DNA of 64,000 nt from an uncultured Pelagibacteraceae bacterium (GTDB lineage Bacteria > Pseudomonadota > Alphaproteobacteria > Pelagibacterales > Pelagibacteraceae). Numbering within the stretch: position 1 is the first letter of the stretch; every line of letters begins with the position of its first letter. Below the pieces are notes generated by a model. The model was not told the origin of the DNA, made no database searches, and saw only the letters and a list, made by a program, of their open reading frames with translations. Below, one piece after another: positions 1 to 8,336 of the stretch. The stretch lies in NCBI GenBank assembly GCA_902576785.1, contig CACGWC010000002.1, positions 124,001-188,000 of the forward strand, given 5' to 3'. The position numbers and the translations under genes were made by a program.

Positions 1-1079
1 ATGAACATTTTGGTAAGCCAATTCCATCTTTCCCACCTAGAGAAGTACTTTATGATTATATCACGAGTAGAGTAAGTAAAGGAAATTTAAGAAATAAAAT
101 TAAATTTAATACAAGAGTAGTTAACACAGTTTTTAAATCAGATAAATTTGAAGTTAGCTATCAAGATAAAGAAAATGATAAAATTTTAACTGATCATTTT
201 GATTACGTTGTAGTGTCCACTGGTCATTTTTCAGTTCCTTTTATACCCGAATATAAAGGTATGAGTTCATTTCCTGGAAGAATAATGCACTCACATGATT
301 TTAGAGATGCAGAAGAATTTAGAGGAAAAAATATTATAGTTTTAGGAAGCAGTTATTCCGCTGAGGATATTGCGCTTCAATGCAATAAATATGGAGCAAA
401 AAGTGTAACAATTGGCTACAGGCATAATCCTATGGGTTTTAAATGGCCTGAAGGAATGAAAGAAGTATTCTATTTAGATAGATTAGAGGGAAAAAAAGCA
501 ATTTTTAAAGATGGTACTGAGCAGGATGCAGATGTAATAATACTGTGTACTGGTTACCTACATCATTTTCCTTTCTTGGAAGAAAATTTAAAACTTAAAA
601 CAAGAAATAGACTCTATCCCCCAAAATTATACAAAGGTATTGTTTGGCAAGATAATCACAAACTTTTGTATCTAGGAATGCAAGACCAGTTTCACACATT
701 TAATATGTTTGATTGCCAAGCTTGGTACGCAAGAGACGTTATAATGGGTAAAATAAATATGCCAAGTGGTGAGGATATTGAAAAAGATATTAACAAATGG
801 GTTGCTTTAGAAGAAAAACTAGAAAATCCTGATCAGATGATTGATTTTCAAACTGAATACACAAAAGAATTACATGAGATGTCAGATTACCCAAAAATAG
901 ATTTTGAATTAATCAGAAAACATTTTAAAGAATGGGAGCATCATAAGGTTGAAGATATTTCAACTTATAGAAATAAATCTTTTTCATCTCCAGTGACTGG
1001 ATCTGTAGCTCCAGTTCATCATACAGCTTGGGCAAAAGCAATGGACGATTCATCTGAAACATTTCTAAATAAAAACTAA
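1..1079 (+). CDS. tmm: Trimethylamine monooxygenase-like flavin-containing monooxygenase, 5'-truncated by window edge
   Basis: The frame of ORF 213..1079 stays open upstream to the window start (…EHFGKPIPSFPPREVLYDYITSRV…DHFDYVVVSTGHFSVP), so ATG213 is internal. FMO features VVSTGHFSVP and VLGSSYSAEDIA; Tmm-like C-terminus. Context of TMAO/methylamine genes. Confidence 0.88.
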   Translation, partial: EHFGKPIPSFPPREVLYDYITSRVSKGNLRNKIKFNTRVVNTVFKSDKFEVSYQDKENDKILTDHFDYVVVSTGHFSVPFIPEYKGMSSFPGRIMHSHDFRDAEEFRGKNIIVLGSSYSAEDIALQCNKYGAKSVTIGYRHNPMGFKWPEGMKEVFYLDRLEGKKAIFKDGTEQDADVIILCTGYLHHFPFLEENLKLKTRNRLYPPKLYKGIVWQDNHKLLYLGMQDQFHTFNMFDCQAWYARDVIMGKINMPSGEDIEKDINKWVALEEKLENPDQMIDFQTEYTKELHEMSDYPKIDFELIRKHFKEWEHHKVEDISTYRNKSFSSPVTGSVAPVHHTAWAKAMDDSSETFLNKN

Positions 1080-1088
1080 AAATTTAAA

Positions 1089-2348
1089 CTAATTTTCTAA
1101 AACTAAGTCTAAATATAAAGCTGCGCTCCATGAGAAATTATTTGCGCCCATAACTGATCCATCTTTATAACTGTAATATTCATGGAAACCTTTTTCTTCA
1201 ATTAATTCTATAGTTTTTTTTTTGATTTCATTCGCATATTCTGGCTCTTTTTTGATAAGTCCTTGATAAATCAACCAATTACAATTTATCCATATTGGAC
1301 CTCTCCAATATCTTTTTTCTTCAAATGAAGGATGATTTGGTTTTATTGTTGAGAAATAGTAATTGTCATTAATGTTATGATTTTTTAAATTATTAATAAT
1401 TTTTTTATTTAATTCATCATCTTGTAAATTTGCGTAGAGAGTAAAATAATTTGTTATTGATGGAACAACGATATTCAAGTTAGTTTTTAAATCTTTTGAG
1501 ACAAAATCATTAATATTATCATCAAATAATTTTAATATTTCATTTTCAGTTTTGGATACAAAATTATTCAAATCATCAAAATTTAAATCAAAATTTTTAG
1601 CTAAGCTAAGTAGATCTTTATTTGCTCTCAAAAATAAAGCATTAAATCCAACATCTGCTATATTAAAATCAGAAATCTCATACAATTTATGTGGATCATA
1701 CTGAACATCCCTAAATTGATCTCTTAAAGTTACATATCTATCATAATCAGTTTTTAAAGGTCTCTCATCAGAGTTTGAAACTTCAAGGTCTCTTCTTTTA
1801 TAATTGAGGTCTTTATCTACTTTGATATTGCTCATTGGCTGATCCCAAATTGGTGAATTATCATACCCACTCTCCCAAGGATGTAATATTGATACAAGGC
1901 CAGTTTTATTAGGATCTCTGAATTTTATGAACCAATCATGATAATTTTTAATTTTTGTTATTATATTTACAATTCTTGAATGTTGTTCAGTACTAAGTTG
2001 ATTTTTTTCAACAATTTTCCTCAAAATACTGGCTAAAACTGGTGGCTGAGTAATACCAGATGAAGGAATATTTTTTCCACATTTCCAAGTTGTATGATTT
2101 GGAAAATAAGATGTATCTTTTTCATGAAAAAGAATGTGGGGTACCATACCATCGTCCCACTGACCATTAAGTAAAGTTTCAATTTCCGTAATTGAAAAGT
2201 CTAAATTAAAGTATGAATAACCAAGTGCAATAAAGGCTGAATCCCAATTCCATTGAGCAGGATATAATTTATTATTAGTGGGAAGTGTATAACCATTTTT
2301 TCTGTTGCCTAATAATATTTTTTTTGCCTCTTCTATTTTATTTTGCAT
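1089..2348 (-). CDS. GH63-like (alpha/alpha)6 glycoside hydrolase (glucosylglycerate/mannosylglycerate hydrolase-like)
   Basis: LYPAQWNWDSAFIALGY, YWRGPIWINCNWLIYQGL and FSWSAALYLDL motifs typical of GH63/trehalase-fold enzymes; adjacent to sugar ABC transporter. Confidence 0.65.
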   Translation of the reverse strand: MQNKIEEAKKILLGNRKNGYTLPTNNKLYPAQWNWDSAFIALGYSYFNLDFSITEIETLLNGQWDDGMVPHILFHEKDTSYFPNHTTWKCGKNIPSSGITQPPVLASILRKIVEKNQLSTEQHSRIVNIITKIKNYHDWFIKFRDPNKTGLVSILHPWESGYDNSPIWDQPMSNIKVDKDLNYKRRDLEVSNSDERPLKTDYDRYVTLRDQFRDVQYDPHKLYEISDFNIADVGFNALFLRANKDLLSLAKNFDLNFDDLNNFVSKTENEILKLFDDNINDFVSKDLKTNLNIVVPSITNYFTLYANLQDDELNKKIINNLKNHNINDNYYFSTIKPNHPSFEEKRYWRGPIWINCNWLIYQGLIKKEPEYANEIKKKTIELIEEKGFHEYYSYKDGSVMGANNFSWSAALYLDLVLEN

Positions 2349-3541
2349 TATCCTTTGACACTTCCTGCGGTAAGACCGCTTACTAAATACTTTTCAAAAT
2401 AAACAAAAATTATTAAAATAGGCAAAGTTACTACTACAGACCCTGCCATCAAATATTGTCTAGGTGTTTCAGCTCCAACATTCAAAAACTGAATAGCTCT
2501 TGATAATGTGAATGTATTTGGTCGGTCTAAAAACATTAATGAAAATAAAAATTCATTCCAAGCTATCATAAATACATACAAAGCTACTGATGATATTGCA
2601 GGTAAACTAAGTGGGAGTATAATTTTAAAAATTATACCAAGCCAATTTTGACCATCTATTATCCCTGCTTCTTCTAATTCTTTTGGTATACTTTTAAAGT
2701 AACCTTGCAGCATATAAATTGCTACAGGTAAGGTTGTAGCTGTATAAACTATTAACAAACCCTCAATAGAATTTCTTAAACCAAGTTGACTAAAAATTGT
2801 ATACAAAGGTATCACTAAAACTATCGCTGGAAACAAATAAATTATCAATATGGATGTTGATAAAAAATTTTTTCCAAAAAAATTAAGTCTTGCAACCGCG
2901 TAAGCAGCTGGTATTGCAAATATTAATGTTATTATGACTGTGCCTAAGGAGACTATTGTGCTCGTGAGCATATATCTTCCAAAATTATAATCTTTGAACA
3001 CTATAAAATAAGATTTGAACAACTCTGGCAATCCTTGTGCAAAGTTAATACTAAAGTCTAATGGGTTCAATAATAACAATGCTTGGGTTTTAAAGCTTGT
3101 AACTAACATCATATAAAAAGGGAAAAGAATTACAAAAGAGAACAGAGTAATTCCAAATAATGTTAAAAAATTAAAGAATAATTTTTGAGAAGAATGATTT
3201 TTTGACAAAAATTTTTTGTCATAATCTTTTATACTATTGAAAAAAAATAATGAAATTAAGAATATGCCAAAACTATACCAAATAGGTAAATTTATTGAGA
3301 TGAAATAATCAAAGATAGAAAATAAAAGTGCTAGTAAAATTATTTTGATATTTAAATTAAATTTTTTTCCAATTAAAAGATTTATTACACATAGAACTAT
3401 TCCAAAGGTAAATAATTTATTAAAATTAAAATTTGTTAATTCAATTCCTTGTAATGTGACTAATATTTTCCAAATAGAAATTAATGAAAACAAAAATAAT
3501 GATGAGATAAAGCAATAAGTTAATATATTTTTAATTTTCAT
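2348..3541 (-). CDS. Carbohydrate ABC transporter permease, MalG family, with additional N-terminal TM region
   Basis: C-terminal ~280 aa has the MalG-type core (EAGIIDGQNWLGIIFKIILPLSLPAI); ~110 aa extra hydrophobic N-terminus. Confidence 0.85.
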   Translation of the reverse strand: MKIKNILTYCFISSLFLFSLISIWKILVTLQGIELTNFNFNKLFTFGIVLCVINLLIGKKFNLNIKIILLALLFSIFDYFISINLPIWYSFGIFLISLFFFNSIKDYDKKFLSKNHSSQKLFFNFLTLFGITLFSFVILFPFYMMLVTSFKTQALLLLNPLDFSINFAQGLPELFKSYFIVFKDYNFGRYMLTSTIVSLGTVIITLIFAIPAAYAVARLNFFGKNFLSTSILIIYLFPAIVLVIPLYTIFSQLGLRNSIEGLLIVYTATTLPVAIYMLQGYFKSIPKELEEAGIIDGQNWLGIIFKIILPLSLPAISSVALYVFMIAWNEFLFSLMFLDRPNTFTLSRAIQFLNVGAETPRQYLMAGSVVVTLPILIIFVYFEKYLVSGLTAGSVKG

Positions 3542-4790
3542 CAGCTCTTTTTCCTAGAAGTTTAAAATAGATAAACATAAAAATTAAAAGAAACACTACA
3601 ATCACAATAGAGACTGCAGAACCCATACCAATATCCCCGATTGAAAAACCTTGTTGATATACATTTATTGGCAATGTTCTTGTACCTGATGCCCCGCCAG
3701 TGAGTAAGAAGATGTCTTCAAATTTATTAAAATTCCAAATAAATCTAATCATAAATAGAATTGAAATCACTGCTAATATCTGGGGCAAAGTAATATTAAG
3801 AAATTTTTGGATAGGATTTGCACCATCAACATCAGCTGCTTCATACAACTCTTTTGGAACTGCTTGAAGACGAGCAAGAATAAATAAAAATGCTAGAGGA
3901 AAATATCTCCAAATTTCAAAAATAATTACTGTTGTTAATGCTAGCCTCAACTTAAAATCAAAACCAAGTATGTTTAAATTTACATATTTTTGTCCTAGTA
4001 AATTTATTGGCCCATCAATAATTTGATAGTTAATTAATAAATTATTTAAAGTTCCACTTGTTGGATCAAGTAATAGTTCCCAGGTATAAGCAAGAGCAAC
4101 GACTGGCGCAACATAAGGAAATAACAAAACACTTCTCATAAATGTTCTTCCAAAAAACTTTTGATTTACCATTTGTGCAGCCAAAATTCCAAAAACTATT
4201 GCACCTATGGTTCCAAAAAAAGTATAATAAAAAGTTGTTAATAATAGATCTATAAACGCTTTATCTTTGATTACTTTTTTAAAATTATTTAAAGTAAATT
4301 CATAAGTTAGTAATATATTTTGTGATTTACCCGATAATTTAGGTTTATAGGATTTTATTCGCTTCTTAGAAATTTCATTATTATTAGTATTTTGAAAAAC
4401 TATTTCTAAATTTTCTCGGTATTTTTTTGGCCAATTACCTAATTCACATTTAAGTAAATTTGAATTAAATTGACATTTATTATTTAAACTTATTGGTTCA
4501 ATATTGTCAGGATATTTATCTCTAAATTTTACATTAGTAATTTCTTGTGTAAGTGAACTATTTCTTAATTTATAAATTACTTTTATTTGATTTGGATTAT
4601 CCTTAATTGATTTTACTATTTTTTTTGCTCTTGGTTCTGGAATTCTTAAATCTTTAAGTTCTACATTTTTAAAACTTATCCAAATATTAGAAAATATTGG
4701 AAATAAAATTATAGAGAATACTAAAAGAACTGATGGTAATATTAAAAGATAAGCTGTTCTTTTTTCAATTTTTGCAAGTTTTGTGCTCAT
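3531..4790 (-). CDS. Carbohydrate ABC transporter permease, MalF family, with large insertion after TM1
   Basis: EAADVDGANPIQKFLNITLPQILAV EAA loop; ~100 aa hydrophilic insertion between TM1 and TM2. Confidence 0.85.
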   Translation of the reverse strand: MSTKLAKIEKRTAYLLILPSVLLVFSIILFPIFSNIWISFKNVELKDLRIPEPRAKKIVKSIKDNPNQIKVIYKLRNSSLTQEITNVKFRDKYPDNIEPISLNNKCQFNSNLLKCELGNWPKKYRENLEIVFQNTNNNEISKKRIKSYKPKLSGKSQNILLTYEFTLNNFKKVIKDKAFIDLLLTTFYYTFFGTIGAIVFGILAAQMVNQKFFGRTFMRSVLLFPYVAPVVALAYTWELLLDPTSGTLNNLLINYQIIDGPINLLGQKYVNLNILGFDFKLRLALTTVIIFEIWRYFPLAFLFILARLQAVPKELYEAADVDGANPIQKFLNITLPQILAVISILFMIRFIWNFNKFEDIFLLTGGASGTRTLPINVYQQGFSIGDIGMGSAVSIVIVVFLLIFMFIYFKLLGKRADEN

Positions 4791-4827
4791 AAAAAAAAGC
4801 GGATAATTAATATTACCCGCTTTTTTT
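4791..4827. terminator. Hairpin with flanking A/T tracts between SBP and MalF-like gene (potentially bidirectional)
   Basis: aaaaaaaAGCGGATAATtaatATTACCCGCTttttttt; 10-bp stem with one mismatch. Confidence 0.7.
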
Positions 4828-4841
4828 AATTTTTAAAATTA

Positions 4842-6170
4842 CTAGAAACTAGCTAGCACAGTATTAATTTCATCTACTGCTTCATCTAGCGTCAATTGAT
4901 CGTCTATATATTGTCTAGTGATTCTATTTATGAATTTATTGTTAATTATTTTAGATGCTCTCGATAATTCACCTTCTTTAACACCCCATCTATTAGCAGT
5001 ATCTAAACCAGCAACAATATTATTTATAACATCTGCTGAATATAGATCTGTTAAAGGAGCTTTTCTATCAACTCCAACAGGCAGTTTACTCCAAGCTATT
5101 GTAAATGCATTTGGATCACTTGCATTACCTCTTCTGACAGGGAACTTACCTTCCGGCGCTATAGATAAAGTACTTGTGTATCCTTCATCCATTGAATAAA
5201 GAATAAACTGCTTAGCTTCATCAGTATCTGCGTCTGCAGTTACACCAAAGTATCTAACATCCGCCCAAGCTGCACCTTTTACATTATTTGGTCCACTAAA
5301 ATTAGTTATAAAACCAGTTTTAGATGCCAATTCTGGTGAAGTAGGGTCACTATTAATTGTTGGTGGAGCTGAGTCTCTTAAACCAGCTAATTCATCCATA
5401 ATAAATGGTGACCATATTATCATTGGTGTTTTACCAGCAAAATAAAGTTCTCTTGATTGTTTCCAATAAAGTTCTCCTGGAGGACTTGCCTTAGCTAATT
5501 TTTTATAAAACTGTAAAGAATTTTTTAAAGCTCTTCCTTGTTTTTTTGTTCCACCTTTTTTTACAATATTTACACCATTTGCAAGCATGACATGTTCTAA
5601 AACTTGACTCATAAAGTTTTCGTCAGTTTTAGTTGCCGCAACAAATCCAAACATATCGTTACTAGATAAAGCATCTATTGCTTTCTCGATGTTTGCATAT
5701 GTGGTTGGTGGTTCTAAACCAGCAGCTGCAAATAAATCTTTTCTGTAAACGACCATTTGAGTCCAGCCATCTACTGGGACAGCTGCAATTTTTCCACCTT
5801 TTTTAGCCATCTTTAAAGCACCTGGAGCAAAAGTTTTCTTTCCAAGTGAGTTAACGATATCATTATTTGCATCAACGTCTAAAATTCCCGCTTCTGCCCA
5901 TGGCAATACATATTGCAATGTATGATAAATTACATCAGGAAGATCTCCTGCTGCAGCTGCTGCAGTAGCTCTTGTTCCTAAATCTTTTTCATCAATCGGG
6001 ATAACTTCAACTCCAATTCCAGTTTTGGCTTCAAAAGCTTTTGCCATCTCTTCTTGTTTAGCCATCCTTGCTGGTTGAGTTTCTGTCGTCCAGAATTTGA
6101 TATCTGCAAATGCAATTGAATTAAAAACAAAAGCTATTGCAGAGATTATTATTAATATATTTTTAAACAT
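4842..6170 (-). CDS. Extracellular sugar-binding protein (family 1 solute-binding protein)
   Basis: Signal peptide; DIKFWTTETQPARMAKQEEMAKAFEAKTGIGVEVIP; operon with MalFGK-like genes. Confidence 0.88.
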   Translation of the reverse strand: MFKNILIIISAIAFVFNSIAFADIKFWTTETQPARMAKQEEMAKAFEAKTGIGVEVIPIDEKDLGTRATAAAAAGDLPDVIYHTLQYVLPWAEAGILDVDANNDIVNSLGKKTFAPGALKMAKKGGKIAAVPVDGWTQMVVYRKDLFAAAGLEPPTTYANIEKAIDALSSNDMFGFVAATKTDENFMSQVLEHVMLANGVNIVKKGGTKKQGRALKNSLQFYKKLAKASPPGELYWKQSRELYFAGKTPMIIWSPFIMDELAGLRDSAPPTINSDPTSPELASKTGFITNFSGPNNVKGAAWADVRYFGVTADADTDEAKQFILYSMDEGYTSTLSIAPEGKFPVRRGNASDPNAFTIAWSKLPVGVDRKAPLTDLYSADVINNIVAGLDTANRWGVKEGELSRASKIINNKFINRITRQYIDDQLTLDEAVDEINTVLASF

Positions 6171-6282
6171 ATATTCCCCTCTTTTTTCTTGTTTTCTAAA
6201 ATTATTTAAAAATTAACACATAATGAACATTTAAAAGAAGAATAACAAGTATGTAATTTAAATAATACTACCTGAGATTGAT

Positions 6283-7368
6283 TCAAGAATTTTTAAAAGA
6301 AATACCTTTATTATCAAATAAATGGCAACGAAATGGATCAAAACCTATTTTAACAGTGTCACCTACTTTAATATTTGTGTCTCCATCAGTTTGTACAACA
6401 AGAGGATCTCCCTCTTTCTCTAAATATAAATATGTTCCTGACCCTAATTTTTCTACAACGAAGACTTTACTTTCCCATAATGAATCTGTTTTTGCATTTA
6501 ATATCAAATGCTCTGGTCTTATTCCAATTTTTATACTATCCCCTTCTTGAGTATTATCAGAAATTTTTGGTACATTTAACTTTCCAGTCCCCATTATATC
6601 TACTTCAGAACTCTTTGAACTTTTACTTAAAATTTTACTATCTATAAAATTCATTTTTGGAGATCCGATAAAACCACCAACAAACAGATTATCTGGGTTA
6701 TTATATAAGTTCATGGGTGATCCCTTTTGTGAAACTATACCTTGATCCAATACAACAATATCATTTGCAAGTGTCATGGCTTCAGTTTGATCATGAGTTA
6801 CGTAAATCATTGTTGCATTAAGTTGATCATGTAATTTTGCCAATTCTACTCTCATTTGTACTCTTAATGCTGCATCTAGATTAGATAATGGTTCATCGAA
6901 TAAGAAAACTTTTGGTTTTCTTGTAATGGCTCTACCAATAGCTACTCTTTGACGTTGTCCTCCAGATAATTGTTTGGGTTTTCTCTCAAGATACTCTTCT
7001 ATCTGTAAGATTTTAGCAGCCTCCATCACTCTTTGCTCTATCTCTTCTTTTGATTTTTTTTCAATTTTTAAACCAAAAGCCATATTATCAAATACAGTCA
7101 TATGAGGATAAAGAGCATAAGATTGAAATACCATTGCAATATTTCTTTCTTTAGGTGGTAGATCATTTACAACTTTATCATCAATAGATATTGTACCTGA
7201 ATTAATTTCCTCTAAACCAGCAATCATTCTTAAGATTGTTGATTTACCACATCCGCTTGGGCCTACTAGAACTGTGAAAGACTCACTTTTTATATCAAGA
7301 GAAACATCTTTGATCACATGTGTGCTACCAAAAAACTTGTTTACTTTATCTATTTTAATACTTGCCAT
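6283..7368 (-). CDS. Sugar ABC transporter ATP-binding protein (UgpC/MalK-like)
   Basis: Walker A GPSGCGKST, LSGGQRQRVAIGRAI, Walker B VFLFDEP, C-terminal TOBE-like region. Confidence 0.93.
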   Translation of the reverse strand: MASIKIDKVNKFFGSTHVIKDVSLDIKSESFTVLVGPSGCGKSTILRMIAGLEEINSGTISIDDKVVNDLPPKERNIAMVFQSYALYPHMTVFDNMAFGLKIEKKSKEEIEQRVMEAAKILQIEEYLERKPKQLSGGQRQRVAIGRAITRKPKVFLFDEPLSNLDAALRVQMRVELAKLHDQLNATMIYVTHDQTEAMTLANDIVVLDQGIVSQKGSPMNLYNNPDNLFVGGFIGSPKMNFIDSKILSKSSKSSEVDIMGTGKLNVPKISDNTQEGDSIKIGIRPEHLILNAKTDSLWESKVFVVEKLGSGTYLYLEKEGDPLVVQTDGDTNIKVGDTVKIGFDPFRCHLFDNKGISFKNS

Positions 7369-7370
7369 TT

Positions 7371-8330
7371 TTAATTTAATATTAATTTTTTGTTATTAAT
7401 TATAGATTTAATTAATTTTGTCATCAAAGGGATTTTTTTTTGTTGAATTTTTTTTATTACAAATGGAGCAAATTCTCTTGCAAGTTGCTCTCCCTCTACG
7501 GTTTCATTAGGCATAAATTTTCTTTTAGCATTTTTGAATGTATAGCCTTGCCCTAAGTAACTTCCCATTTTACTATTTCTACCTCCAGCAGCACTGACGT
7601 ATAAATCTCCAACTCCAGCCAATCCAAGAGCAGTCTCAATTTTTCCTTTAAAAAATTTAGTAATATATATCATCTCATTTATAGATTTTTTGAATAAACT
7701 TGAAGACATATTTAAACTATCTCCAGCCCCAATAATCATTGAATAAATATTTTTAATTGAAGAACAGATCTCAACTCCAATAACATCTTTCGAAGTTTCG
7801 GTTAAATAGTATTTTGTAGTTATCATATTACAAATTTTTTTTGCGGTTTTGATATTTTTATTAGCAACAATTACACTTGTTTGTTTTTTATTTGAAAGTT
7901 CTTTTGCTAAGCAAGGTCCTTTTAAAACTGAAACGTTTATATTTTTATTAGTTTTCTTTATATCCTCTGAAATAGTAAAAATTTTCTGTTTTTTTTTCTC
8001 ATACTTCAAACCTTTGGTAAGAATAAGAATTGGACTTTTAATATTTGATTTTTTAAATTCTTCACTAATAAAATTTATTCCTGATAAACTTAACGCAACA
8101 ACTACCAAATCATATTTATTTTTTAATAGATCAGTTGAATATTTTTTGTATTTTAGTTTATTTGGTAAATTTATTTTTAAACTAGAATGATATTTCTTTT
8201 TTGATGACAAATTTTTAATAAAAGTTTTATTATAAGGCTCTGTGATAGTTACTTCATTTTTATTATCTATACATGGAAAAGTAAAAGCAGATCCCATTGC
8301 GCCACCGCCTATTATTAAAATTTTTTTCAT
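7371..8330 (-). CDS. gpsA: NAD(P)-dependent glycerol-3-phosphate dehydrogenase-like protein
   Basis: N-terminal GGGAMGSAF Rossmann motif, KGPCLAKEL, GLAGVGDLYVSAAGGRNSKMGSYLGQG. Confidence 0.85.
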   Translation of the reverse strand: MKKILIIGGGAMGSAFTFPCIDNKNEVTITEPYNKTFIKNLSSKKKYHSSLKINLPNKLKYKKYSTDLLKNKYDLVVVALSLSGINFISEEFKKSNIKSPILILTKGLKYEKKKQKIFTISEDIKKTNKNINVSVLKGPCLAKELSNKKQTSVIVANKNIKTAKKICNMITTKYYLTETSKDVIGVEICSSIKNIYSMIIGAGDSLNMSSSLFKKSINEMIYITKFFKGKIETALGLAGVGDLYVSAAGGRNSKMGSYLGQGYTFKNAKRKFMPNETVEGEQLAREFAPFVIKKIQQKKIPLMTKLIKSIINNKKLILN

Positions 8331-8336
8331 TTAAGA

